Of a stretch of DNA of 64,000 bases, positions 9,976 to 21,647 are shown piece by piece. The stretch spans positions 555,795,716 to 555,859,715 of the forward strand of contig NC_057802.1 of the NCBI RefSeq assembly GCF_018294505.1, given 5' to 3'. The DNA is from Triticum aestivum. Lineage: Eukaryota; Streptophyta; Magnoliopsida; Poales; Poaceae. Within the stretch, counting starts at the first letter, position 1, and the number at the start of each line of letters is the position of its first letter. Below the pieces are notes generated by a model that worked only from the letters and a program-made list of their open reading frames with translations, did not search any database and was not told the DNA's origin. Both the position numbers and the translations under genes were made by a program.

Positions 9976-12900
9976 AACTGCCTGTAGGAATCCCCCTTCC
10001 ACACTCCTTGGCCGAAGTCGAGTCTAGTCAGTGAAAATTGTTTTACTAACATGGCTGTGTGGCTTACGGGCCCACGTCGCCATTGGGTGGTAGTAGGATC
10101 TTTTACTCCTCGACCTTTACTCTGGGACTCTGACATCTCTTCTATTCGGGTTAAATGAATTTTGCTAAATCTAACATTAGGATCTCGTTATCACTTTCAC
10201 CCGGAGAGCCCCTTATTACTGATGATCGTCTGTTGCACGTGAAGACCCTGAAGATACTCTCCGCTGATAACCCGAGAACTTGTGTTCATCGCTTTTGCAA
10301 TTCCCTTTCATCGATAAACTCCTATGGATAACCACGTATACTCGCCATTCATACAATATTTCCCAGTTGATCTTGTTATTGCAAGATACCCCGAAATTCT
10401 CTCTGTTGTTCCGAGAATCCTTTTGAGCTTACTGCCTTGCTGTTCCTTGTCATCTGAATACCCCTACGGATAATTCTCGCACTTACCGAGTATCCGCTCA
10501 TCCCCAGTTGATTCAAGTATTCCACAATAGTCTTCAAAATACTATTCGATCTTCCGTAAATCTTCAGGAGCCTGTTGCTCTTGAAATTCTTGCTTACTAG
10601 CATTATGATTAATCCCATAAGTCTCGAAATCTTATTGGCACCCTTTGTCATTATCTTTTTGAGTCCGTTGATTCAATTTGTTGCGAATGCTCGCAAACCT
10701 CAATCATATTCTAGAATTCATTCTTCCGGCTCAGACGCCATTCTAAACGTGAGCTGGATCTCGACCTATCTAATTGCCATCGATGGTACCCCTAAGCCTA
10801 CTCAACTTATCCATCCTTGCTCAGAGCGTTGCTTCTGACCCCCTGATTTGGAAATCATAATTCCTTTGCATTTGAACTTTGAGTTAGTCAGTTGTTTCTA
10901 TAATCAGACCTCCTTACATTCTTCTTCCTCTGGTTGAGTACTGATGCTCACATCAGATCCCTTGTGGACCACCAGACCCTTTTGTCGGATCTTATCCGAC
11001 AATGTACTCCATATTAAATAAGCTTGTGAGCTTTTCCTCGGATACATGATGCCTTTGGTAAATTGTATCCTCTGCTTTGTCGACCGTGCTCTACTTCTGA
11101 GCTTGTGTTATTTACTCCTGAAGTTTGTAGTATATCTTTCTTCGATGCCCCGATGGGTTGAACCTATGCCTTCCTTAATCTGTGTGAACCCGAAAGATTT
11201 CGCGGGACATACTTATCTGGTATTGCACCAGGTAAAACTTTCGACATCTAATGTCATTATCAAAATACGAGAGGCGAAGGGAAGGTTATGCATTGAAGAA
11301 GTGGGAGTCGACCTTGAACTTTGTGTTCATGCCCATGGACACGATGTAGATCTTATCATTAAAAGCTTCTCTTAAATTAATTATTCCCTTGGTATAAGTT
11401 CATCTTATATCTGGGATCTGGCCTTTTGCAATCGTGGTTCCGACCATGTTCTCCTTTAAATACCATTTCTTGGACAAGTTAAATCACTTGTCTTCTGCAG
11501 GTCAATACGCCTGCCCAACCTCTATTATGATCTACCTTTGAGTGTTACCCCTGGTATCTCGGGGATATCTTACCATTGCACTACATCTTATAAACCTTGA
11601 TGAAGTACTACCTTACCTTGTCTTTGTCACTTCATGGGCTCTGGGTTGTTTGTCAACCGAGAACACCGATTAGTGAATCAAGTCCGCACTCCGATTCAAT
11701 AACTCTAGGTAATTTTTGTTGCTTACGAGTTTAATAATCCTTCAAGTCATTCCTAGCCTTATCGGCTATATCATTATCGTGCAAACTTTTTAACTGTGCT
11801 ACCCGGTCCTTCCCGGAACACAACTTCGATGATGAACTAAGCTTACGTCGATCTTCCTCGTCATATTAGTTCGCCTTGAACAACAAGCTTGATTTCAAGT
11901 TTGTGTCGTACCCTTGGTTCCATTAACCTATCGCTTTCATCATTCCTTTGACTTGATGTCATCATCAATCAATTACATCTTCTTGAAAACCTCTCGACAA
12001 TTTGTCGTGATCATTGTCAAACAATTTGATTTCTTCCAAGATATCTATCAAATTCTGGATGAGAAATACCATCCTTGCCCTCGATGATTTGTTTTATCAT
12101 CGACCATTTTATTGCCTTCCATTCAACACAAACTTGTTCGTGTTTTGTGTTGTACCTTGATTTCCTTGCTATCTAGCTTATGATATGTTCTACCCTGGAG
12201 TATTACCATCTTTTATGTCAAGAATGTCGTAAGAATCTCACCACCTCGTATGACATCTTGGTACAGTGATACTTCTCCCCATCACCATTCTTTCTTGGTC
12301 CCCGTGTTGTTTCTAAAAGGAATACCGACCAATGGTCTGTGATGTGTTAATTCTAAACTTCTAGCAACCCTATTGCTTTGAAGTTATTGGTCTATAGTTT
12401 CATTCTACGTCTATGGTTTAATGAATCACCGTTCTAACATTGATCATTCTACCTAAGCCCATATTCGGGTGCACCTTTCAACCAATGTTTAACTGTGTAT
12501 GTTTTCCTCGAGCATACATCATTAAGTCATTCGATCTAGCTAATGTTATCTCCTTGTTCACACAGTGATGGAGATCCATCTTTTGGGAATCTCGATGGAG
12601 TGTCGCTGAGTCAATCAGTCACCTCCTCACCTCTCCTTGATGTAATGATGAACCCTTGTCCGGAACTCGCTTCCATAGTTCATCTCCCGAGAATCTCCGA
12701 TGTCGTTTCGACAATTTGTGTTGCACCTTTGTTCTCAGGCACCCTGAGTCTGAGTTATCCTGACACCAATCAGATCTGAATCTCGGTCAGATATGATGGT
12801 TGGAACATATTTCCAAGAGTTATAACATTGGCCTATTTATGACCCGGTAAGGTGATGATACCCAGCACACCTGGCGGGAGGACCTAATGTTATAAGTTTT

Positions 12901-14130
12901 CCCTTTTAGCAAGTTTAGCTATTCTTCCATGAGGAAATTGTAAGACTTACTCTATAAGTTGTTCCTGATGGATCCTCTTTGTTTCCAAAGTCTGATCTTC
13001 ACCTGTTGACCATGTCAATGCTATCTCGAAGCATGTCTATGGTACTCCGATTTTCAACAGGAACATTTGAAGCCCAATGCTAAATGTTTCCTGCTCTATT
13101 ATCCAAACACCGTTGTATGGGTAATGTCATGAAATTTCTCTCCCCTACCTAAAGAGTTTTCTACATTATATCCTGTCATGAATATCATGCTCAGCTTGTC
13201 CTTGGGAAGGATATACCCTTGAAATATGTGTTTAAACACATTTTCCTTTCCATTCTTCTGTTTAATCTGATAATCATATTTTCCTTTCCATTGTTTGGTT
13301 TAACCTTTCTGGTGATCTATATGATCTAAGCAGTAATATTCTCCTGCTTATGTAAACACCTCGGTGTACAACTCTGTCAGTAAGACCCTGTTATTATTGT
13401 TGGTGACATTTCGGTAACCACTGATGGACGAGAACTTTGCCTAATGGTCCGCCTCGTTTCAACGAGCAGGAAAATGGTTCTCTTCGTCCCTCGCCCTTGG
13501 TACCGACGATGTTGCTGACATATAACTGACAGGTTATGCTCTGACATGCCTTGCTTGCATGATCGTGCAAGACTTCACCACCCTTCCTACTTTAACCCAC
13601 CTGGTGGGCCCATAACCCACAGTTCCACAGGATCGAAACCTGACTCTTATGTACCCCCCTGTTTCCAAGGTTGTTCCTCGCACCTGGCCTCGTATGTAAT
13701 TCACGAGCCACCTTCAGGTCTGATATCGGACACAATACTTATTCCCGTTGCTTTGACCCTTTCACGCCCTATAACAGGCATCGAACGATTGCCTGCCCGC
13801 TCGAAGCTTCCCAGGTTACCTCCTTACTTTGCTCTCGATATTTTCTTAAGTTTCGATTCGGGGGTTACCTTTCGCCACCTTCCTCGATGCTGTCGACCCG
13901 ATAGACAACCTTGTCGAGGCCCGTTCTCCCAGAATGCCCACCCCTTATTCTTTCATAAGTACGATGGAGTTCCCCGAAGAAAGGACGACAACATCATCAT
14001 GATGCATAGGAATAAAGAATTGAAGACATCAATGAAAGGGATTAACTTCTTCGAGAAGATCCGTTATAATTTCGTAACCAGAACTTTCCCCCTTACCCCC
14101 ACCTCCTAAATCTCGGGACGAGATTTCTTG

Positions 14131-14144
14131 TAGTGGAGGAGAAT
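14131..14144 (+). other. Polypurine tract of the LARD element
   Basis: TAGTGGAGGAGAAT immediately precedes the right LTR and is purine-rich, as needed for plus-strand priming. Confidence 0.7.
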
Positions 14145-17100
14145 TGTGACGCCCGGATAATTAAGCTACAGTAATCCCTCGTTAACGATGCCACGTCACC
14201 CCGTTACTGTTGATAAACTCTCGATGGTTCAGAACCGAAACAAATTCAAAATTTAAATAAAAGCAAACAACAAAAGTTTTCAGATGTTAAAACTAAAATG
14301 TTCGGATCGTGACAAATATTGCGTAGATAGTTATGGTGAAGAAACAACATTTTTATAAAAAGTTTAAATGCACTTAAATGATTAAAACAGTAGGTAAAAC
14401 TATTAAATAAATGCCTTTGATATTTTATAAAATCATAAACTATTTTATCTTGAGGTAAAAACTTTTTAGGGTAGTGGGTTGTTTTGGAACACTAATTTGT
14501 AGCTATTGTCATATTTTACTAAACTATGAATAAAGTGTAACTAAAATAAAATAGAAAAGGAAAAGACACCCCCCCGCGCGCTGGGCCAAGTGGCCCAGCT
14601 GGCCTCAGCCGCCCGAATGGGCCGGCCCACCCCCTACCTACTAACCCACTCCCCCTCCCAGCGGAACCCTAGCCCACTCTCCCGATTCCCCACTCTCCCC
14701 CTCTCCCGATCCCGATCTGGATCGGGATATTGCCCCCAACCGCGGGCGCCGACGCCCGAAGCTCACCGCTCCCGACGCCGCGATGCCGCCGCCTGGCGCG
14801 TCCCGCCGCCACCTCGCCACAGGACCGCCCTCGTCGCGCCGGACCGCGCCGTTCCCGGCCTCCTCCCCGCCGGCCGTCTCCGGCTCGCCTTCCCCCACCG
14901 CACCCACGAGACGCCCACGGCGGGGGGCTCGCCCCTCGCGTGACCTGCACGGGCGCCGGCCCCGCCCCGAGCGCCCTACGCCACTTCGACCTCCTCTTCC
15001 TCCCCGGCGAGTCACCTGAGCAGGAGCGCCTCTGCATCGAGCTCGTCGATGTCTTCTTCAACCTTCGGCCACCCGCACGTCGTCGCCGATTTCGTCGCCG
15101 TCGAGCCTACCCCGAGCCCTCTTTGCACCTCTACAGGCTCGACGTGAGCCCCCACTTCCTCCTCTCTCTCTCTCGATGTCGTTCGCTAGCTGTACGCAGC
15201 CCCCCAACTTGCCCGAGCTCGCGTTCGCCCCGGCCATCGCGCCTCTGTACCCCGCGCCCACCTCCGACCGTGAACGCGCTGGGCTCCCCTGCCCGTGCCC
15301 GTCTGCGCTCCCGCGCACCCCCTGGCCGCGACCCTGCGCCGCCTGCTCGAGCATGCGCCGCGCCCTGGCCTCACCCCGCCGCGCCCGGCGGCCGTCGCCC
15401 GCATGCCCGGGTCCGCCTCGTCGGGCGCCTGGCGCCGCCCGCCCCGTAACCCGTCGCCCTCCTACCACGCACCCGCTAAGGCCCCCCGGCCTATGACAGC
15501 AGGGGCCCAGCCCCAGAACGTTATTAAAAAAAAAAGAAAAGAAAGAAAGAATTTAAAATAAATAAATAAAACAATAATAATAATAATAAGAATAAATTAA
15601 TTAATAAAGCTAATAAATAAAATAAAATAAAATAATAAATAAAATAATAAATAAAATAAATTAATAATAATAATAAGAATAAATTAATTAATAAAGTTAA
15701 TAAATAAAATAATAAATAAAATAATAAATAAATTAAATTAATAATAATAATAATAAGAATAAATTAATTAATAAAAATTAATAAATAAATAAATAAAGAA
15801 AATAAAAGTTAAAAATAATTTTAATTAATTAACTAAGTTAATTAAGTTAATTAATTCTGTTTAAATTAATTAAACAGTAATTATTTAGCTAAACACTAAT
15901 TAACCTAAACAGTGAATGACAGGTGGGTCCCACTGGACCCACATGTCAGTTTGACTTAGTCAACCCCTGTTGACTGCTGATGTCAGCATGACATCATGCT
16001 GATGTCATAAATCCATTTTCGAATTGATTTAAATGATTAATTAAATTCCAGAAATTAATAAAATCTTTAGAAAATCATATCTTTTAATCCGTAACTCGGA
16101 TTAAAATATTTTCAACATGAAAATTGCTCAGAACGACGAGACGAATCCGGATACGTAGTCCGTTCGTCCACCACACCTCCCTAACATATCGAACTCGCAC
16201 CTTTCCCCCTCCGGTCATCTGTCTGGCATAGGTCCGGAACCGGGAAAACATTCCCGGTTGAATTTCCCCCTTCACCTATTCGTGTAGACATACGTTAGGT
16301 CACACCCGACACGTCGTATTACCACGTTATGCTTTGTGATGCTATGTTTGCTTTATATTTACTGTTTCTTCCCCCTCCTCTCTCCGGTAGACCCTGAGAC
16401 CGATGCTGCCCCTGTGATCGACTACGTCGACGACAACCCCCTCCTTGCCAGAGCAACCAGGCAAGCCCCCCCCCCTTGATCACCAGATATCGCCTACTCT
16501 ACTCTCTACTACTTGCATTAGAGTAGTGTAGCATGTTACTGCTTTCGATAAATCCTATTCTGTTGCATAGCCTGTCATTGTTGCTACAGTTGTTTTCCCT
16601 TACCTGCTATCCTACTGCTTAGTATAGGATGCTAGTTTTCCATCAGTGGCCCTACATTCTTGTCCGTCTGCTGTGCTATACTATCGGGCCGTGATCACCT
16701 GGGCGGTGATCACGGGTATATACTATATACATTATATACATGACACATGTGGTGACTAAAGTCGGGTCGGCTCGAGGAGTACCCGCAAGTGGTTCTGATG
16801 AGGGGGCTGAAAGGACAGGTGGCTCCACCCCGGTAGAGGTGGGCCTGGGTTCCTGACGGCCCCCGACTGTTACTTTATGGCGGAGCGACAGGGCAGGTTG
16901 AGACCGCCTAGGTGAGAGGTGGGCCTGGCCCTGGTCGGCGTTCGCGGATACATAACACGCTTAACGAGTTCTTGGTATTTGATCTGAGTCTGGCCATTTG
17001 GTCTATACGCACTAACCATCTACGTGGGAGTAGTTATGGGTATCCCGACGTCGTGGTATCAGCCGAAGCTCTTTTGACGTCAGCGACTGAGTGGCGCGTG

Positions 17101-18198
17101 CCGTGTTGGACGCTTGACGTAACCGCCGTGATCGTGTGGGTTGCTAGGTCTGCTCGCGGCCGCGTTCGCAACGTGCAGGTGTGCATAGGGCGATGGGCCC
17201 AGACCCCTGCGCGCATAGGGTTAGACCGGCGTGCTGACCTCTCTGTTGTGCTTAGGTGGGGCTGCGACGTGTTGATCTTACGAGGCCGGGCATGACCCAG
17301 GAAAGTGTGTCCGGCCAATTGGGATCGAGCGTGTTGGGTTATGTGGTGCACCCCTGCAGGGAAGTTTATCTATTCGAATAGCCGTGTCCCTCGGTAAAAG
17401 GACGACCCGGAGTTGTACCTCGAGCTTATGACAACTAGAACTGGATACTGAATAAAATACACCCTTCCAAGTGCCAGATACAACCCGGTGATCGCTCTCT
17501 AACAGGGTGACGAGGAGGGGATCGCCGGGTAGGTTTATGCTATGCGATGCTACTTGGAGGACTTCAATCTACTCTCTTCTACATGCTGCAAGATGGAGAT
17601 GTCCCGAAGCTTAGTCTTCGACAGGACTAGCTATCCCCCTCTTATTCCGGCATTCTGCAGTTCAGTCCACTGATATGCCTCTTTACACATATACCCATGC
17701 ATATGTAGTGTAGCTCCTTGCTTGCGAGTACTTTGGATGAGTACTCACGGTTGCTTTTCTCCCTCTTTTCCCCTTTCTATACCGGATTGTCGCAATCAGA
17801 TGTCGGAGTTCAGGAACCAGACGCCACCGTCATTGACGACTCCTACGACACTGGAGGTGCCTACTACTACGTGCAGGCCGCTGACGACGACCAGGAGTAG
17901 TTAGGAGGATCCCAGGCAGGAGGCCTGCGCCTCGTTCAATCTGTATCCCAGTTTGTGCTAGCCTTCTTAAGGCAAACTTGTTTAACTTATGTCTGTACTC
18001 AGATATTGTTGCTTCCGCTGACTCGTCTGTGATCGAGCACTTGTATTCGAGCCCTCGAGGCCCCTGGCTTGTATTATGATGCTTGTATGACTTATTTATG
18101 TTGTAGAGTTGTGTTGTGATATCTTCCCGTGAGTCCCTGATCGTGATCGTACACATTTGCGTGCATGATTAGTGTACGGTCAAATCGGGGGCGTCACA
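14145..18198 (+). repeat. LARD 3' LTR (4054 bp)
   Basis: Collinear with 5901-9959 and nearly identical. Visible differences include single C/T changes near 14319 and 14348, the C-run at about 14570, microsatellite lengths, a one-base deletion near 17110 and a few substitutions near 17300-17610. It is followed by TSD TCGTG at 18199-18203. Confidence 0.92.
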
Positions 18199-18203
18199 TC
18201 GTG
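18199..18203. repeat. TSD TCGTG, right
   Basis: Right 5-bp target duplication of the LARD-like element. Confidence 0.9.
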
Positions 18204-18783
18204 CGATGATGATGAACGGGGTTGTCGGAGAGTTAGACGGCAAAGATGTTGTCACAGTAGACAACCATGGCCTTTGACACGCTAAGATGGAGCCATGAAC
18301 ACTCAACGGCGGCATTAGCCACAGCCCGATACTCGGCCACGGCACTTGAATGGGACACCGTGGGTTATCGTTTAGACGATCACGATATGAGTGATGGCCT
18401 GAGGTATACACAGTAGTCGGATATAGAGCGACAAGTGTCGGGATAGCCGTCCCAGTCGGCAGCGGAGTAGGCGACCAAGTCGGTGCAGGAAGATGCCGTC
18501 AACGTGAGACCTAGAGCCATGGTGCCGCGGATGTAGCGCAATATCCACTTCACTAGGTTCCAGTGCGACTCTCGCGGAGCATGCATGTGGAGGCACACCT
18601 ACTGGACGCCATACTGCAAGTCCGGCCGAGTGAGCGTCAATTACAAAATGGCGCCAAAGATGGATCAGTAGAAGGCAGCATCCGGCGAGCCGTCGAGTGC
18701 GGAGACCTTGGCCTTCGTGTCGATAGGCGTAGGTACAGGCTTATAATTAAGTATGTCGGCACGCTCGAGTAACTCCTAGTCGT
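18204..18783 (-). pseudogene. copia RT/RNase H fragment (right part)
   Basis: On the minus strand fragments read as the RT-RNase H junction of a copia pol: HWNLVKWILRYIRGTM (about 18550), then a YSAADWDGYPD stretch with the RNase H Asp, and upstream a DTKAKVSALDG-like segment near 18700. Frames are broken. The fragment stops near 18783 with no gag, integrase or 5' LTR, so the element is 5'-truncated. It continues at 5900-5551 beyond the LARD insertion. Confidence 0.75.
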
Positions 18784-19082
18784 TACTGGGGTGTAGAATA
18801 AGCTATTCTACACTCATGCTTAGAATATCGTTATATTATACCTAGTAATAAAGTTATTATTGCTTTTGGCGGTACGCCAATGTTAATTTTTGCAGAAAAG
18901 TCCTAGAAGTTTATAAGAATCAACCCGCAGTCCACCATAACCCAGCCGTAGGTGAAAAAAAATCACTTGTCTCGCCGGATTTTATGTCAGAAACTGAGCT
19001 AGATCTACACATGCGTTCTGGCGCCTGTACTTGGGCTTTCATCTAGAAAAGGCAAAAAACTCAAAAACCAATTAACTTAGAG
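18784..19082. other. Unclassified spacer with a palindrome
   Basis: No gene is seen. GTGTAGAATAAGCTATTCTACAC (18789-18811) is a perfect inverted repeat with 10-bp arms and a 3-base centre, at the point where the copia remnant stops. Confidence 0.5.
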
Positions 19083-19214
19083 TAATAGGAGGGCGAATCC
19101 TATTTGGCGCTGCAGGCGCCCGTTAATGTGTATTATGCAAATGGGTGCCTGAAGCGCCCCACACTGGGCCGGTCAGTTTCCGCGTAAGTTATTCCGCAAA
19201 AATAAGCGCGCCAT

Positions 19215-19285
19215 CGTGGAGACTGGAACCACAAATCTCCCGCATTGAGGTTCGACAGTATAACCACCCCGCCTCGTAACTCTTT
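19215..19285 (-). other. tRNA-like module (pol III box remnant)
   Basis: On the minus strand GAGTTACGAGGCGGGGTGG recalls a D-arm/A-box region and GGTTCCAGTCTCC a B-box, with spacing like a tRNA. It is not a full tRNA, since arms do not fold well by eye. It may be a SINE head or a tRNA pseudogene inside the element. Confidence 0.3.
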
Positions 19286-19389
19286 CGCTCAATTATTCTT
19301 TCCTTTTTCTTTTTTCCATTTTCTGTTTTCTGTTTTCTTCTTCTTCTTCCTGGTTTCTTTCCCTCATTGATTATTTTATTTTATTTTCT

Positions 19390-20010
19390 TAAATACGTCA
19401 ACTTTTTCAAAATTGATGATGTATTTTTCAAATTCGATTAACTTTTCTTTTCAAAGTCTATGATTTTTTCTATCTTTCGTGAACTATTTTTAAAAATCGA
19501 TGATTTTGTTTCAAATCTGATGATCTTTTTTCAAATTCGATGAACTTTTTCTAAATTTGATGAATTTTTTTCAAAATCTATGATCTATTTTCAAATTCAA
19601 TGAACATTTTTCAAATTGGATGGACTTTTTTCCAAATTCGATGAACTTTTTCTAAATTTGATGAACTTTTTTTCAAAATCTATGAACTGTTTTCAAATTC
19701 AATGGACATTTTTTCAAATTGGACGAACTTTTTTTCAAATTTGATGAATTTTTTTTAAAATTGATGATTTTTTAAAAAAATCTATGAACTGATTTCAAAT
19801 TAAATGAACATTTTTTCAAATTGGATGAACTTTTCTTCAAATTGGATGTACTATTTTCAAAAATTGATGAACTTTTTTCAGTTTTGTGAACTTTCTCCAA
19901 AATTGATGAAATTCTTTCAAAATTTTATGAACATTTTTCAATTTTTTGTGAACTCTTTTTTCAAGTTAATGAACTTTTTTCAAAATGATTGAACTTTTCT
20001 TGAATAGGGC
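19390..20010. repeat. Degenerate TTTTTCAAATTCGATGAAC minisatellite
   Basis: More than twenty imperfect units of about 20-35 bases (TTTTTCAAATTNGATGAACT and variants). It is A/T-rich on one strand with a periodic ATGAAC core. No coding function is likely. Confidence 0.85.
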
Positions 20011-20120
20011 AATGTTTTTTTGCCTGTTCATGAACTTTTTCCGAAATTTCCGAAATATATATATGTTAGTTTTGTTCCAATAGAAGTATTAAATAGTATT
20101 GTTTTCGGACTCTATACGAC

Positions 20121-20192
20121 TGAGTGGTCATGGTGCAGTGGTTGCTCTGTTGAGACTACCACGAGTAACATGAGGGTTCGGATCCCTCCTCT
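20121..20192 (+). other. tRNA-like module (pol III box remnant)
   Basis: GGTGCAGTGGTTGC resembles an A-box and GGTTCGGATCCC (20175-20186) a B-box, about 40 bases apart. Orientation is opposite to the module at 19215-19285. Confidence 0.4.
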
Positions 20193-20268
20193 CGCTTATA
20201 ATTTCCGAGGATATTTTTTGCGCGTCTGCTTTTTGAGGAAGCTGCTGGGCCGGCCTGCTAGGATCCGG

Positions 20269-20463
20269 CTTGCCTGCTCCCTCTCCATGCTCCCATCCGT
20301 GCTCCCACTTCATCCTACGGCTGTTCTTTTTCCTTTTTCTTTTCTAATCTAATCATCTCCCCCCCTGATTTTCAAGGGGTGGGGCCGGGCCTTATTTTCT
20401 TCCAATCAAATCAAGCCACGTATGCGGGAGCACGGATGGGAGCATGGGAAGGGAGCAGGCAAG
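20269..20463. repeat. Long hairpin, about 38-bp arms
   Basis: Arms 20269-20307 and 20426-20463 are near-perfect inverted copies (CTTGCCTGCTCCC... and ...GGGAGCAGGCAAG) around a loop of about 118 bases. The match extends outward through GGGCCGG. Such a foldback could give a small-RNA precursor. Confidence 0.8.
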
Positions 20464-20550
20464 TCTCGTCCGGCCCGCTAAGCGGCGCACGCGAGCGCTA
20501 GGAGGGTTAAGCGGCGCTGGATGCGCCGAGTGGCAGCTCCCTAATAGTAG

Positions 20551-21642
20551 GAATCAAACTCCCATCCCGCTACTCCCCTCGTGGGCTGCATCCAATTGGG
20601 TTATTCAATCTATCTAATGAATTTGGAGTTTGTTTTTCAATCAAATAGTCCAACCTCGCCCCTTTATGTCAGGTCCCACCACTTAATATACGCTTGCGAG
20701 TTGTCCGGAAATCAACAAGCATTATCTATATCTATACCAATATAAAAAGACCCAGTGGGGCAGATCCAACAGATCTCGGCCATCCATTCGCATTCATCCA
20801 ACATTTGTTATTGTCCTAATGGTGAACGACTAAACGCATTTAACGCTAAACACAAATTTCGCTTCCGTGGTCACCTTCCTTTTGCACGAAAGGAAAGAAA
20901 CTGCGCACGTCAATCAAGAAAAAAAGGAAAGTACTTTCTCTTTCGTGATCACTTTCCTTTGGCACGAAAGGAAAGAAACTGCCCATGTCAATCAACAAAG
21001 AAAGAAAGGAAAGTAACCGCTGCATCATCGCTCCGCCCCCAAATCGACTCCAGCCGCTGCACCTTCACGACGCCTCCCCCAGCGCCTCGAGCCTGGCTTG
21101 GCTGTCGGGGATGGTGCATCCTCCTACAGCCAGCCATTTGGAAGCCGCCTCCTACACCGCCTAGCAGGCCGTCGGGGACGCCTCATGTTCCTCGATGTTA
21201 TTCGCCGTCCATCCGGGCGGCTCCGCAGACAGCTGTCTCACTATCTTCGTATCCTCGACATATCCTCCAACCGGATCCTTTGATCTCCTTCTTGGCGGGG
21301 AGAATGGCGAGAAATAGAGTCAGCGGTGGTCTCCCTGATCGGCTCTCACTCTATCTGCCATGCTTGGTGCCCTTCCGTGGTCGACATCGAGCAGGTGCCG
21401 ACCGACGCTGCCCCCCGGGTTCTCAACTTCCACAGGTTGCATCCACCCGGCCGGGAACCAACCCAGGCTCAAGCGACGACCATGGCCATTGGATCTGTCA
21501 TTGCGTTAAGTTTGGCTAGTTACATGTCCTTGCCACGCACCAGCCGCCAAGTGTCATATTGATCTGATGTCTTTTTCTATTCCGTTGTGTTATCAGAATC
21601 TGATCAGATCGCGTTTTTAGCTAATTAGCAATTTCAGATATG
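20551..21642. other. Unclassified, possible Helitron 5' end with a 78-bp tandem duplication
   Basis: ATCTATATCTATACCAATAT (from 20724) looks like the A|TC start of a Triticeae Helitron, but no CTRR 3' end with hairpin was located before the Angela LTR. A 78-bp unit is duplicated at 20863-20940 and 20941-21017. A 254-residue open frame at 20755-21519 crosses the duplication and shows no domain, so I do not call it a gene. Confidence 0.35.
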
Positions 21643-21647
21643 TAGAC

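Larger units (their letters stand above)
9960..14144 (+). other. LARD internal domain, no gag-pol
   Basis: About 4.2 kb between the LTRs. I searched the translations for zinc knuckle, protease DTG/DSG, RT (Y/F)XDD and integrase motifs and saw none. The longest open frame (13546-14109, 187 aa, plus strand) is rich in Pro, His, Arg and Ser and matches nothing I know. The sequence probably serves packaging or is decayed. Confidence 0.8.
5901..18198 (+). mobile_element. LARD-like non-autonomous LTR retrotransposon, complete
   Basis: A complete 12.3-kb element. It has two almost identical LTRs (5901-9959 and 14145-18198), a primer site matching the 3' end of initiator tRNA-Met, a purine tract before the right LTR and a perfect TSD (TCGTG). 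LTRs start TGTGACGCCC and end GGGCGTCACA. The internal domain (9960-14144) has no gag, protease, RT or integrase. This is the design of large retrotransposon derivatives (LARDs), such as the barley Sukkula type. By eye the LTRs differ at about ten bases plus microsatellite lengths, so the insertion is young. The text before the right LTR (TCTCGGGACGAGATTTCTTG) recalls the 3' end of Tekay/Del-type gypsy elements, which suggests an autonomous partner in that lineage (inference). Confidence 0.9.
19083..20550. mobile_element. Mutator-like non-autonomous element with 9-bp TSD
   Basis: The element spans 19092-20541 and is flanked by TAATAGGAG (19083-19091) and TAATAGTAG (20542-20550), a 9-bp duplication with one mismatch, as made by Mutator-like elements. 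The ends are degenerate inverted repeats sharing GG...CC...GGCGC...GCGCC spacing, with GGGCCGG about 80 bases in on both sides. No transposase is seen. The interior holds two tRNA-like modules in opposite orientation, a degenerate minisatellite and a long hairpin. Confidence 0.6.

Noticed and set aside
19215..20192. Functional tRNA genes
   Set aside because: Only A-box/B-box-like pieces are visible; a full cloverleaf does not form by eye.
20755..21519. 254-aa open frame
   Set aside because: It runs across a 78-bp tandem duplication and a GC-rich tract, with no recognisable domain and no sign of a gene structure. Possible Helitron cargo, but not supportable.
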